Origin: Ariolimax columbianus
Taxonomy: Eukaryota > Mollusca > Gastropoda > Stylommatophora > Arionidae
Assembly: GCA_036924085.1 (NCBI GenBank)
Contig: JAVGWX010000011.1
Location: forward strand, 39,728,970 to 39,792,969
Length of the DNA stretch: 64,000 nt
Direction: 5' to 3'
In this document: positions 39,101-53,900 of the stretch, piece by piece
Layout of the letters: every line of letters starts with the position of its first letter
Numbering within the stretch: position 1 is the stretch's first letter
Translations under genes and position numbers: made by a program
The notes under the pieces: model-generated
Database searches by the model: none
Seen by the model: the letters and a program-made list of their open reading frames with translations, nothing else
What the model was told of the DNA's origin: nothing

Positions 39101-41922
39101 GTCCAACACATCCGACTTCAGCAAGCATTTTTTGAGTACCGGGTTAGCATTCCCTCTTCTATCCCTTCTCCTTAGCCAGTCTGCTCTGCTGCAGCCTGTT
39201 ATCAAGGATCACCGCGTAGAGGTGTAGAAGGGTCTTGGCAGCTCTGGATCGCTGGCCCTGACGCTAGCAGTCAGCTATGGGTCGCTGACCACTACAGCTC
39301 ATGCGCTGCTCATCGTCTTGATCCCAACTCTGTAATTCAATTTTTGAGACTGGGTCGACCCCAAGAGCTATACAGTGAGCTCAGAAGAGGTAAACACTCA
39401 TCAGGGTAACATGTGAAACGCTAGAGAGACTCTTTGAAAGTGTCTCTAAATAGGATCAACATTTTGTCACCTCTAGCAAGTTGCTTGCCCATAACCGTTC
39501 CACAGAGCAACGGACACCAGCAACACTAAAGGTGCTCAGATCCCAGAGCGACAATCCATTGCAGAGACTTTGAGACAACATTCTGCCCAAAATAACAGAA
39601 TTTACTACAACTACACAGGGACTCCTCACATGTGTACACTGATTGAGGCTGTCTACTGAGCCTGGATTGGACTTTACAGTCATTTGGGAACGCTTCTTGC
39701 GGCACAAGTCTGATGTTGTGTTCTCTTTGAATGTGATTGCCAACTATTATTATTATTACTATTATTATTAATAAAGGGATTATTTTATCATCATAAATAC
39801 GAACAGTCAGAAAATGTTGATCTTGTTTGAACTAAATTTTCGACAACATCCATGCCCTATCATTCAGTATCAATCTGTCTACAAACAGCGCTCACTTTAA
39901 GAGTACTTTAGCAATTTTATTTTACTTACTGCATTTCAACAACAATCTCAGAGCCAACAACTGTGAAGTTAACTGAGTAAGCAGGGACAGCGTGGGATAG
40001 TAGTTAAGTGACACGGCTCATAAAATCCGAAGGTGCTGGGTTCAATCCCGATCACAGCACTGGACGTTAACCCAGGAAAGCAAACCCCTTAGAAAGTGCA
40101 AGAGGAAGCGGAACCTTACATAAAATGCATGCCAAAATCAGATGTACTGGGCCAACAGGCGCAAAATAAAAACAGAAATAAGGTGAACACAAAAACAAAT
40201 AATAGAACAACAAAAATTTAGTAAGCTAAGATATGAAGAGTATTCCAAACTTCAGTTATACAATTAAAAGTAATTTTTTACTATGAAGCTGGCAAAACAA
40301 GCAGCCAACATTGGATGTGAACATAGAATATACTGGCTACAACAGTTAAAAACAATGACAGCAAATATCAAAATGTTGATGAAAAATGTGCAGCAGGAAA
40401 CCAGAAAGATGACAAAGATCAGGACATGTGTTTTCCCTGCTGCAAAATTTGGATGCAAGATATGGACATTAATAAAATAATTGCAAAAAAAAAAAATTGA
40501 TCTTTTGAAATGAAGTGATATAAAAGAATATTGAAAATAGCTTAAACAGAGAAGAAATCAAATACCTTGCAACAACTAGGTGTAGAGGAAGCTGGCTTAT
40601 AAATATAACATCACATGGAAGATGTTAGGTTACTTCAGCCATACGAAAAGACACAATGGCTTGGAGAGGCAAATAATGGAAGGCACAGGGCCTGGGAAAA
40701 GAGGAAGAGGATGACCCAGAAGAAGATGGTACCAGGACATTACTGACAGTTTGAAGATGTGTGTGAAGAGGGTCATCTTGCCAGAAATTATGTTTACGGC
40801 TAATATACAGGAGAATATGTTCTGAAAACTGAATATGTCATATGGGATGACATGCCCAAAATGTTGTGAAATTAACAGTACCTAATACAATTAAATGTTT
40901 GAGACCAAATTATAAACTTGTACATGAAAAATGCAACTCACTATAGTTAATAGGTAAGGCGCTCGTTTTTCAGGAAACAAAAACATTGGCTGTTTGAATT
41001 CCGCAAGTTTCAAGCATCCCCTGATCTCAAGGGAGGTGAAATCGGTTGCCTAGTCCCATCAGAAACAGATGATAAACTCGGAGGTCCATTGCACATTCTG
41101 TGCACATTAAAGAACCCTTGGCAGTTGAAAATTGAAAAGTGCAGACTGCTAGCCACTGTCCGGGGAACAATTCTAAAGGTACCGAAACTCCTACTCAATG
41201 ATGGATGGCAATATGGTGTCCCCTTCATCATACATAGACATAACAGGCCATCATCCGCTTGCCTACACACTTGTTTGCAAGTACATACAAACAAGGTGTG
41301 TAAGAGGAGCGAATAAGAAAGTGATAAGAAAAATGGGAATCCATCCTGTCTGTGGTGGTACTATCTTATACTATAGTTCTGTAAGTTTAAATTTATATAT
41401 ATTTGTCTGAAGATGCCATAACTCATGAGCAGAATGACATATCGAGCTAAAATTTTCACTGATCATGCTATGGCAGATTTATAGATCAACACAACTTATT
41501 TCAAGTTACAATGTCATTCCCTTCACGAGTTATGGCCATATTCTTCTTCTTCGTCGGTCATTCTCAAACTCCCGCTACCCAGTCCTAAAAAGGGCTTTGC
41601 AAGAAGCAGGATGCTGTCAGGTGAATGGAATGCGCTGTGCCGTAGTTTACAATTTGACTGCAATATTTGCGCCTTTCAGTCCTATTCCTCCGACTTCAGC
41701 AGGCATTTTTGTGTACTGGGTTAGCTTTCCCTCTTCGAACCCTTCTCCTTAGCTGGTCTGCTCTGCTACAGCATGTTATCCAGGATCACCACATCCACGT
41801 GGAGGTGTAGAAGGATCTTGGCAACTCTGGGTAGCTAACCTTGACGCTAGCAGTTAAGCATTGGGTCGCTGACTGCTGCAGCTCATGCACTGCCCAGCAT
41901 AATGATTCTTATGGCCAAATGA

Positions 41923-41981
<59 letters not shown>

Positions 41982-44900
41982 ACATATATGTTTGAAGATG
42001 CCATAACTTGCAAATGGAACAACATATTGAGCTGAATTTATCACTAGCAATCTGAACCAGAGTGTGAGGAGATGTGCGTATAGCAGGTGGGCTGAGGGAA
42101 GAGATGCATAGGCCAGGTTTAGAATGGAATGATGACTGAGAGAAAGGTGTGTTGAATAAATTATAATATTTTCTGGGGAAAGCTGGGTACTAAAGTCAGA
42201 CTTTCTTAAGACTCACTTGTGTTCTAAGAATCTCCTGCTTTGTAAGCGACATGTCTCCCGTTAACTCCTTTACTGTTATTCCTAAGGGCTCCAGACGACT
42301 TCCAAAGTTACGCACCATTTCAGCAGCCAAGGCTTTCATGGGAGCAACATAGACAATCTGTATGAAATAACATATCATTTTACCACATTCAGTGTCATCA
42401 TCACTAGACGTCTGGTGGTACTAATGAGAAGATGGTGGCGATGTAACCACACAATTTTGCGATGCGCCTGTATCGTAATACGTGGAGGAAAATACACAAA
42501 CGGGGACATAGCTCAATATGAAATGACTAAATAGATAAATGAATATTGTGTATGTACATTCTAGGGTGGACTGACTAGTTTGCAGTGCCACATTAGATGT
42601 GTGTTGGAGGAGTGTTCTACATTCTAGTAGGCTTAATTTTGTGTGGCCTATTTTAAATTGTGTTGTTATTGTTATTGAATGCCCACAATGAGTAGATTTA
42701 CTCTTTTGTGCACCCTAAAAAGTACGTAAGTGGCGGGTTGTCATAGCTTTCCTCACATCCTGAGCATGCTGGTGGACCAGGCTCCCTTTAAATTGCGTAA
42801 ACCAGCATTTCCCAACCTTTTTACGGAAGTGAGGAAGACTAACATCTGTTCAGGCAAAATATACTGGCCAAGACCCTCACCTCGACTTCCACGTAGCCAT
42901 TCCTGGAAACAGCCTGTTTTCATGGCAGTCTGGCTAACAATGTGAGGGATTGACGTGATTCTCGTAGTAGTGAGCGACACACAGATGAAGCCAAGCAAAG
43001 CACAACCACCTGGAGGACATCAACACACTCAGGATGTAAGGAAAGCTACTACAACCCACCACTTAATATCTTTTCAGGGCGCACAAAAGAATAAACTTAC
43101 TCATTGTGGGCATTTACAGCAACAACATAGATGAAACTTACACGTCTGCTATTATCTTCTATTTATCATTACAGGGACCCTTTGTTTGTTGTATATTCTC
43201 ATTTCTTTGTTTGTCATAGGCTATACTTATGCATAATTATCAATTGAAATCGCTTTTCCATTAAAAAATATATTTTTCTGACCTTAAACTCATCCTTCTT
43301 GATAACACCCTGCTCAATGTGCTGTTTCAGTTCATGAAGTATAGTCAACATGGCAATGTTGGTTTTACCTGCTCCGGTGGGAGCACAGATCAGAAGGTTC
43401 TCATTAGTTTTATAAGCTGTGTTAAACACAATTGACTGAATGAGATTCAGACTTTTGGTGCTTTTGAAAGCAAGCTGCCCAATCTGTTAGAGAGAGAAAA
43501 ATAAATGTAAAAAAATGGTACACATGACATGTTTGTTGCTATAGACTTAATCCGTGGTGAAGTGGTTAAACCGTCGGCCTCGTGATCAGGTGGTGTGGGT
43601 TAGACTCCGGACTCCGTCGTCTTTTTCACGGGTGCTTGATGCGAAGTCCCCTGCATCTCATAGTCGCCCCCTAGTCGTCTTGTCCTTAACTTGCCACTGT
43701 GGTCGGGCGGCTCGATACGAGAGAGTGAGGATAAAAAGTAGCGCAGTTAATTCTTACTAAAAATGGCGCTAGCAAAATTAATTGTGCCATCATCGTCTAT
43801 GATGGACAGCGGCCTTTGCCTTTGTAATCCATACAGAAAAGAAAAAAAATTGAATGTAGCTTCTATCAAGCTGAGAGGTGCACCCTTGGTTGAGGTAGAG
43901 AGACTAACATACCTAGAGAGCATCATAAACAAGACATGTGGTGCAGATATTGATAAAAATCAGCATACAAAAGTCAAAAAGTGGTCTTTGTCATGTTGAA
44001 AACCACAAGAAAATGTATACCAAACTAAGGAGCATCAACTGCAACATAAAGTCAGCCCTTGTATCTTCTAAATGGAGCAAAAACATGGTAGATTGTCAAA
44101 CCCAATAAGAGATTACATGGCTTTATCAATAGATCCCTGAAAAAGATTCTGGACTTGCAATGGTTCGACAGAGATGCAAACGGCAGCTTACATGAGACAA
44201 CAGGTGACAACAATTGACAGAATAGGACACATTAGGAAGAAGGTAATGCTTTTTAAGTCACACACTGTGATAGCCCAAGCCTGTATTACCAGACAATCTC
44301 TATCATGGAGCCACCAGGGAAAAAGAAGATAAAGACATGGAGAAGAGACCCGGAGGCTGAGGCAAGAAAAAACAGGGAGAAGCTTGAAAGAACTGGAGAA
44401 AATAGCACAAGACAGGTATACTTGGCGAAGGTTGGTTGATGGAATAGGCACCCCAAGGTGGAGATGGAGGTGAAGGAGGAAGAGGAGAAGGAAGAAAAGA
44501 AGCAACAGTAGCACCATGATTAGGAAAGTTACAACCTTTTAATAACAAGGATTCAGTTTAGTGCATAAGCTAAAATCCTAAATAAAAGAGTGATAGAAAT
44601 ATGACTACTCACTCCAGAGTACCAGCTGTGTACACACCCATAAGAAACCTATGATGATGTTCATCCATCATGTGTGATGAAGACTACTCTCTTTTTTTAG
44701 CCGTGTGGGCAGTCTTTTCTCTTGCTGTGTCCACTGAAATGGGTGACTTGCACTGTGACTGTGATTTAGATTAAATTGAGTAAGAAACTGTGCCTTTTGT
44801 CGACCTCACTCGCTCGTCCGTCCTGAGCTACCTTTGGCCAGTGGCAAGACAATGAGATAGCACAGGATACAGATTTTTCCTCAGAGTTTACTCCCGAAGT

Positions 44901-47900
44901 CTTTCCCATAAACAGGTATCTCGCAAGAGGCAGCGGAGGGGGGTGACATCTAGCATTGTGTGTCATGCCTTTCCCATAACCCCAAGATGTCGTAGGGACA
45001 TCAATCAGCGTGTGATCGATGTCGTGGGCATCTCTCCCAAGCGACATGTTCCAGTCCATTATAGTCACGTGTCTACTTTTCAGTCACATCAAAATTGACA
45101 TTGTCTGCAGCTATGGCGAAGAGTGTCAATCTCGTGAAGTTCAGCCATGTGCACTAGACCGTAAAAATACAACACAGGTTTAACCGTAGTACTAATTCAT
45201 TCATATAGCCGATGTACATGCCAGGATAATCGGAGGGAAGAAAACACACAAAAATGAACGAATTAACTAGATGGAAAATAATGACACATTTCCATGAACA
45301 CAAGTTAAAGCCGTCCGTCAATAGAGGGAATTTCTGGCAAATTCGTGGCCTGGTGCCATAAATAATGAGCTAAAACACCATAGCAATATTAGATCCGCAG
45401 TCAGTATGGCGCCATCTTTGCAGATCATGACCTTTTTTTTTTTTTTTTGCGTTCGCCTCATTTCTCTATTCCCCAAGGCGGGTGTGCAGTGCACTGTGGT
45501 TTTTATTTTGCGCCTGTCGGCCCAGTGCATCCGACTTCAGCATGCATTTTATGTAAGGGTCTGCTTCCTCCTGCATTTTCTAAAGGTTTGCTTTCCCGGG
45601 GTAACGGCCGGTGCTATGATGGGGATCAAACCCAGCACCTTCGGCTTGTGAGCCATGCTACTTAACCACTAGGCCACGCCGTCCCCTGCTCATGACCTTT
45701 GATAACCATCTCTTTAATGGCCCTCTCAATGGTGTTAGGTAAATGCTTCTTACTCTGGGGTCAGATAAATGGCAAACAACTTTGTATTGAACTACTCGTA
45801 AACAATAATTCACTTTTACCACACCAACGATATGGAACGACATCGGAACAGAATTGCGCCCATTTCCAACTGCACGCTACAGCATCAGCTCCAGGGCCGT
45901 CAGCTTATCATATTTAAACTACCGGGTTAATGCCGAAAAAACGGATGAACATACTGCTCATTTGATTTTAGAGAGTTTTGACTTCCATCCTGTACAGTTT
46001 AGTAAATAAAATAGCAATTTTGAAATTTGTTTCAGATTTTTGGAAAGGATTTCTTGTTTTTTGCTGAGATTTGAAGATTCACCCACTATTGACAATGGGG
46101 AAGTTAAGTTTCAGCAACAAATTTTTCTGAGGTAGATCTATTTAGTTTGTTTATGTAGATAAATAATTATGTTTATAGTCGAAAGTGACAGATATGGCCA
46201 TTATGGTAAACTACAAATTTTAATTTTTTTTCAACCAAGGGTTGAGTCTTGTTCAACTTTAGAAAGCGGATGAGTCTTATATGTTGTGCTGTTTTTTAAC
46301 ACTATCACCTCCATTATCTTGTATCTTAGAAACCAACACAGACACAATAGAAACAATTACACCATGAAGTTCTTTATTAATATATGTCTTTACACACAAC
46401 AACAACAACAAAAACAGGTTAAAGTTTCTCAAAGTCAACAACCATGACGTGACGTGCAGAAAAAAAATGTGGCTACCGGAAATAAAACGTAATTTTCGTG
46501 TCTGGTGTGGGTGGTAAGGGTTAACAAGCATGCACAAATACCATTACACCGCATTGACTGAAAACGAGAAACTTGATTGCAGCCGCTGGATCTGAAATAT
46601 CCAAAAGCTTACCTCATCAAGACTTGAGACAGCCACTCTTTCTGTTCCAATCTCAGTTGGTGCCGGATCACTCGGAGGAATGCTGACCTCTTCGTACAAT
46701 TTCTCTTCTTTATGTGAGCAATTCTCTGGTAGAACAAGCTGAAAGGAAAGGGGAGCTCTTGTAATGATGAATTTAATACAATGAGGATTTCATTCAAGAA
46801 GGGGAAACTCTCCATTCAGACTTATGGTGAGTTCATCCTGATATTTTTTATTTTTGCTTTTGCATTCGCCTTATTACTCTTCCCCAAGGCAGTGTGCATT
46901 GCACTAAGTTTATATTTTGCGTCTGTCGGTCCTGCATTTGCGACACTTTGGCATGCATTATATGTAAGAGTCTGCTTCCTCCTTGCATTTTCTAAGGATT
47001 TCCTTCCCTCTGGGTAACGGCCAGTGCTGTGATGGGGAGCGAACCCAGCTTTAACCACTAGCCCACACCACCTCCCGATCCTGATATGAAAGTCCTCACC
47101 ATTCAAGAACACGGGAATCTCCATTCAGACTCATGGTGAGCTCCTCCTAACTGATATGAAAGTCCTCACCATTCAAGAACATGGAACTCTCCATTAAGAA
47201 TCATAGTGAGTCTGTTCTTCTTACAAGAATAACCTCATCATTCAAGCCGATGGTGAATTTGTCCTCATTTGAGCGGCTGCACTATTCAAGCCGATGGTGA
47301 ATTTGTCCTCAAATGAGCAGCTGACATTAAAGCCGATGGTGAATTTGTTCTCATATAAGCAACTGCACCATTCAAGCCTATGGTGAATTTGTCCTCATAT
47401 AAGTAGCTGCACCATCGCAGTCTATGGTGAATTTGTCCTCATATGAGCAGCTGCACCATTAAAGCCAATGGTGAATTTGTCCTCATATGAGCAGCTGCAC
47501 CATTCAAGCCTATGGTGAATTTGTCCTCATATGAGTAGCTGCACCATCGAAGTCTATGGTGAATTTGTCCTCATATGAGCAGCTGCACCATTCAAGCCAT
47601 TGGTGAATTTGCCCTTTTCACATGAATGGCAGCACCATTCAAAAAGGGAGAAGGCCCCATTCAGATTCATAAGTTCATTCTCCTCAAATGAATAAACTCT
47701 TGGGGCCTAAGAAGCAGTACAGTCAATGATGTGACAGCAGTCAATGAATCATAGCTGATTTCAGGGTCAGCGAACCACAGCTGACCAAAACTCTATTCCA
47801 GCTCCAAGTGGCGGCCCTGGAAACAGGCTGCAGTAGTGTAGTCTGGATAAGAGAAGAGGCATCGCAGTGGAAAAGGAAACCCTGCACCCAAAAATAAACT

Positions 47901-50900
47901 GCTGAAACGGGATGAAAATAAAACGAAACGACTTTATTCTCATTGCTCGGGTAGTTGTGGGGTTTTTTGAGTGAGGAATACAGGCCACTTCGTCACTGCT
48001 GTCGCTACGTCATCAGCTGGCTATGTTTGTTTATTTCATCCCAAACAGAAAAACAACTTATCCCGTACCGGGTATTTGATCTACTGTCCTACTTGTCAAT
48101 ACGCAGGCAACGAAACCATTCGGCCATGCGCTGTTCGAAATCAGATGTGTCAGGCCAAAAGGCAATTATAACACTGCCTCGTTGTAAAATATAACATAAT
48201 GTCACTTTTAGGACGAATGCCAAAGAAAATAATAATGAGCTCTCCATTCAAAAAAGGCAATTCACCACTTAGATCAATGGTGAGTTCATCTTTCTTGCAT
48301 GAAATGCCTTCCTTTGTCTTCTTTCGTTCATTTTCAATCTCCCGCTACCAAACCCCAAACAGGGCTTTCCAAGTAGCAGGATGTAGTCCGGAGAACGGAA
48401 TACATTGTGTCACTAGTTTACAGCTTGACTGTGATATTTGCACCTTTCAGTCCGACACATCCATCTACAGTAGAATAAAAAAACCTAATATGTCAACCCA
48501 CGAAGCTATCAATATGAAACATCATATTGAAATGCATTCTAAATAGTGTTCACACTTGCTAACTTAAACTTCAGAAAACCTGTACAACAGAGCAACATAA
48601 ACCTGCTTAGATGTGTTAATACTACAATAACAAGTATCAGACAAGACTTCCTTGACTCCGTTAACAAAGAGATTGCTAAAAATGACTTAACGTCTTTATA
48701 CTGGTTCAGATGCTTTTCAGCACTGCAGAGAGGAGGTTTGTACTAGGTGTTAGGTTTGTGGTAGGTAGGAGGTTTTTTGCTAGGTGGGAGGTTTCTGCTG
48801 TTTGGGAGGTTTCTGCTAGGTTTGTACTGTGTGGGAGGTTTGTACTAGCTGGAAGGTTTGTGCTAGGTTGGAGGTTTGTGCTGGGTGGGAGGTTTGTGCT
48901 AGCTGGAAGGTTTGTGCTAGGTTGGAGGTTTGTGCTGGGTGGGAGGTCTGTGCTAGGTCGGAGGTTTGTGCTAGGTGGGAGGTCTGTGCGGGAGGTTTGT
49001 GCTGGGTGGGAGGTTTGTGCTAGGTGGGAGGTCTATGCTGAGTGGGACGTTTGTGCTGGGTGGGAGGTTTGTGCTGGGTGGGAGGTTTGTGCTAGGTGGG
49101 AGGTTTGTGCTGCTGACTAGTTGAACTTTTGGAGTGTTTTTTTTATCCCCTCTATCCATCGTCCCTGAAGTTTGCCCTGAAACCTCTATGTAGTATGACC
49201 TCGCTGCAGGTTGATCATTCTGCATCCGTGTCAGATGTTTAAAACACTTTATTTTCTATGCTTCAAAATAGTAATTAACCAATGTAGTCCTGCACCATTT
49301 CCCTTAACATGCATTTTCCTTCATGCCACAAGTCTCGATCTTATATTTGTGCCTATCTTATAAAGACCAAGTTTGACACTGATAACATAATGTAGGGATG
49401 ATAAGCATGTTTATCAGCATCTGTTTAGTGAAAGCTGGAAAGACAAAATTTAATGACCAAAAATACAGAGGGCTTCAACAGTAGGATAAAAACTAATGGG
49501 TTCGATTGTCAGTGATGAAGTATCAAAATGTGAGGTGTTGGCCTAGAATAGCACAGACAATAGTGGCGCTTGCACGGCTTAACAAAATCTGGCAAGATAA
49601 ACGGTTAGCATTATGCACGAAAATCAGATTAATGTGTACACTGGTCCTGTTAATATTCCTCTATGCTTGTGAGACATGGACAGTTACAGCTGACCTTCAG
49701 CGAAGGATACAGGCCTTGGAGATGAGATGCTTCTGAAGACTTTTAAACGTCACATACAAAGATCGAGTTACAAATGAGAAAATACGACATAGAATTACAA
49801 CAGCAATAGGGCCTTTTGAAGGCATCTTGGCAACTGTCAAATAAGTAAACTCGCTTGGTACGGTCACATATCGAGATCAAATGGTCTAGCAAATACGATC
49901 CTGCACGGAAAGGTACGAAGAGGCCATCCCAAAAAGAGGTGGGATGACAACATAAAAGAATGGACCAATCTCCGACCAGAAGAGGCACAGGCAGTGGCCA
50001 CTGACAGAGAAGGGTGGCGTGGGGTTGTGAGGATGTCTTCATGTGTGCCCGAACGACTTCACCGGTTACGGGATGACCTGACCTGTTTAGTGAACATAGT
50101 GTAGACTAAGTGTCAAAAGGGAAAAGTCTCAAAGCTGGAAACCCTAGATTCCAAGTACTTCAGTAAAGTAAGGCATGGTTTGTACTAATTTTCTCCTTAA
50201 CAAGAGATTCACATCTGAGTAAGGAAGTTACCCTTTGTAGACTGTAATGCCTCTGTTATTGTCCCTAAAACACATCCCACATATAACACACTGTACCTTC
50301 GCTCCAGAAATGTATGCTGAGGACTGCTGAGCATCAGCTAATCTGTCAAAAACAAAAGGGTACCTCTCCTGTCGGACATAGCCAGAGCTGCGGCCAGAAA
50401 ACATGGGTGCAGATGCAGCTGCTCGCAAGGCTGCTTCTCTGGAAGTAGAAAGAGATAATATACAATGTCATGCCATTGGTTCATTTGAAGTTGTAGAATC
50501 ACATGTATAAATCTGTCTGTACGCATACCTGAATATTGCTTATTAATCAGACATGTTAGTCAGGGTCAGGTGAAACATACTAATCATACATGTTAGTCAT
50601 GGTCAGGTGAGACATACTGATCAGACTATGTTAGTCAGGGTCAGGTGAAACATAATCAGACTATGTTAGTCAGTGTCAGGTGAAACATACTGATAAAACT
50701 ATGTTAGTCAGGGTCGGGCGAAACATACTGATCAGACTATGTTAGTCAGGACAGGTGAAACATACTGATCAGACTATGTTAGTCAGGACAGGTGAAACAT
50801 ACTGATCAGACTAAACAGGGTCAGGTGAAACATACTGATCAGACTATGCTCAATAGGGTCAGGTGAAACATACTGATCAGACTATGTTAGTCAGGACAGG

Positions 50901-53900
50901 TGAAACATACTGATCAGACTATGTTAGTCAGGACAGGTGAAACATACTGATCAGACTAAACAGGGTCAGGTGAAACATACTGATCAGACTATGCTCAATA
51001 GGGTCAGGTGAAACATACTGATCAGACTATGCTCAATAGGGTCAGGTGAAACATACTGATCAGACTATGCTCAATAGGGTAAGGTGAAACATACTGATCA
51101 GACTATGCTCAATAGGGTCAGGTGAAACATACTGATCAGACTAAACAGGGTCAGGTGAAACATACTGATCAGACTATGCTCAATAGGGTCAGGTGAAACA
51201 TACTGATCAGACTATGCTCAATAGGGTCAGGTGAAACATACTGGTTAGACTATGCTCAATAGGGTAAGGTGAAATATACTGATTAGATTGTGTCAGGTGA
51301 AACATACTGATTAAGACTTCACCTCCCTTCCAAGCAGTTCTCCCTGGCAGTCTGACTAGTAAGGTGGGGATTGACACCGAAATTCCTATAGTGGTAAGCT
51401 TACTGGGGAGCCTCGCATTGCACTACAGCCACGAGAACCCCGATCTACCTCAAGCACACCTAGGTATGTTAGGAGAGCCACGATAACCCGCCACCAAAAA
51501 AAGTCGTCAAAAGTACCTAACGAGTGGCATTAGCAACAACAACAACCTGAATACCTATAAATGAAAGGTAGTCCCAAAGCAGATACTGCTGTTTTTGATG
51601 AAGTGTTCTGACTTCATTGTAATAGGCAGGACTTTTTAATGAGGTATGGTTGACCAGTTCTCTTCCTGTCTTAACAGTAATCCAGGTACCTATTTACGGC
51701 TGGATTAACTGGAGCATGTCAATATGGGATCAAATCCAGTCCCTTTGCTGCGACAAGCGAGCTATCTATCACTTTTCTACTCATACCTTTGTATATGTAT
51801 ATATATGTTCTACAGGACCCTAAAGATCATGTACTGTAAAGGTTTGTCCCATAGTAGTTACCTTGTATGAGGTAGGGTTGTCGGTTCCTTTACTCACTAC
51901 CTTTTACTTCCGTATTCGTCTGCAAGGTACCAATTTACAACTGGGTTGACTGGAGGTGACAGTCATGGGAGTTGAACCTCATACATTTTCTGTGAAAAAT
52001 GAGTGCTCTTCCACTACTCTACTCAGAAGGAAAGAAAGAGTACCCACTGATGATCTACCCACTGAAATTTGTAAAAGGCGAACAATGGGCTTTGCTTATC
52101 ACTCCGAGAGAGATAATGGAGAGATGGAATAAAATATTTCTCAGAGCTCTTTTGTGCAGAGGAAGACCAAGTTCCACGTACAGCAGGCTCTAATACAGAG
52201 GAGGAAATCAACGATAGGAGAAAAAAAAAAACATAATGGAGATAGTTGAAGGCAGCAAAGGAGAAATATAAAGTTGGCAAAGCAGCTGGGCATGATGGCA
52301 TAACACCAGAAATGGTAAAGTACATGAGAACTGCATGTGAGCTGCTAGTCCTGAAGGTACTCCGAGCAGAGTGTAAAGCATAGTCAACAGTGAGATGGAT
52401 TACTAGATTGGGATTACAGTGTGTCAGAGGTTCAAGTTTATGGACAGACAAGAGAATAATCCAGACCGTGGTTCTTATCTGGTACGACCGCTCTTCCAGT
52501 CGATCCAGCTGAAAATGTGTACCTGATGTATGAGTTGGGGAAGGTAAAAACAGCAAGGAAAGGAACTGGTCACCTCACCTCAGATAGGCTGCGGCTTGGT
52601 ACATGAAGAGTTATTTTAATTCCCGACGCAATTGTTGCCATGGGACTGGCCTTCAACTTCTCTCCGGACAGCCTGGCACCATGAGATTATACCAAAGGAC
52701 TGGGAGATAACCATCATTACACCTATATTCAGAATGAGTGACAACCGACAGTGTGAATGAGATAGAGGCACATGCCTCCTTAGTCTCCCCAGCAAACCCT
52801 ACTCTAGCATACTGGAGCAGAGACTAAGGCATCTGGCTAAGCCACAGACAGGCAAAGCTCAATCTGGCTTCAGAGCAAACCGAAGTACTCAAGACCTTAT
52901 CTTCACATTCAGGCAATTGAGTGTGATGATGAAATGCACCTCTGTTTCTTGGAATTGGAAAAGGCCTTTGACAAGGCTCTCTGGAGCCTGCCTAGAAAGA
53001 AAAACATTGCAGCACCATTGAACTGCGTTTTACTGAGTTTTTATTGTAAGACTACATTAGGACAGGAAATCAAACATCAGAGTAGTTCAAACCTGTGGCG
53101 TAAAATATTAAAGGAAGGCAGTTTAAGCAACGAGAAGAGACAAGTTTCGCAATCAGGCAATACAATAAAAAGCCCAGCCCTTGCAGACTCAAGGGGAGCA
53201 ATCTCAACTTCGGCGGTTTGGTCTCATGTCTGCAAAATGAAAGAATATTGACTACCACAGGATTCATGGGAAGCAAATTGTCAAGAATGCAGAGCCCAAG
53301 AACAACCCAAAGTCCTCTGGGATGACAACATATGACAGTCTATAAGAGACTGTGGACTAGATTGGAACCAGTTCAAGAGGATGACAGCAGACAGAATGGT
53401 CTGGCGCTCTTTATGGCAAACCTCTACACCAAAGGGTAGAAGAGGAGGGACTAAGTTAGGTAGAAGACTCTATAGCCCATGGTAGAAGAGGAGCGACTAA
53501 GTAAGGTAAAAGACAGGGTAGAAGAGGAGCAACTTAGTAAGTAAGGTAGAAGACTCTACACCCCAGAGTAGAAGAGGAGTAACTAATTAGAAGACGAGTT
53601 AGCTCAGTTCATAGCAAGCAATTTTCTGTGGTAACAGCAAGCTTCGATTCAAATCGTTTTCAGAGACTAAAAAACTATCGTGATTTTAATCAGGGACCGC
53701 TTCTCCTGTCGACCCAGCTGTAAATGGGTACCTGATGCATGACTTAGGGAAAGTACAAACAGCAAGGAAGGGCACTGGCCACCCCACCTCTCACAGGTTG
53801 CGGCTTAGTACAATGGAGTCTTCAAAAACTCCATTTCCAACCAGCCGTTAATTCTGCTGAATTTCCACTTTACTTTACAAGACTCTAAACGCCAGGGTAG

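Larger units (their letters stand above)
46765..48305. repeat. 44-bp minisatellite, interrupted twice
   Basis: Units such as GCAGCTGCACCATTCAAGCC, TATGGTGAATTTGTCCTCAT. The core block is 47190-47640, with diverged units at 46765-46840, 47085-47190 and 48230-48305. A family-3 SINE and a 500-bp mixed segment split the array. Confidence 0.88.

Noticed and set aside
45640..45686. tRNA gene (A and B boxes present)
   Set aside because: The boxes belong to a SINE head. The cloverleaf is not complete and the body with a poly-A end follows. The same holds for 13690-13778, 40000-40060 and 43545-43600.
48710..49120. 136-codon plus ORF
   Set aside because: By-product of the 18-bp repeat, whose length is a multiple of three.
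50228..50296. Read-through extension of exon 5 containing RDNNRG, similar to a family ENN motif
   Set aside because: Exon 6 gives a far better match (LVLPENC...KLYEEVSIP) in the right phase, so the extension is intron.
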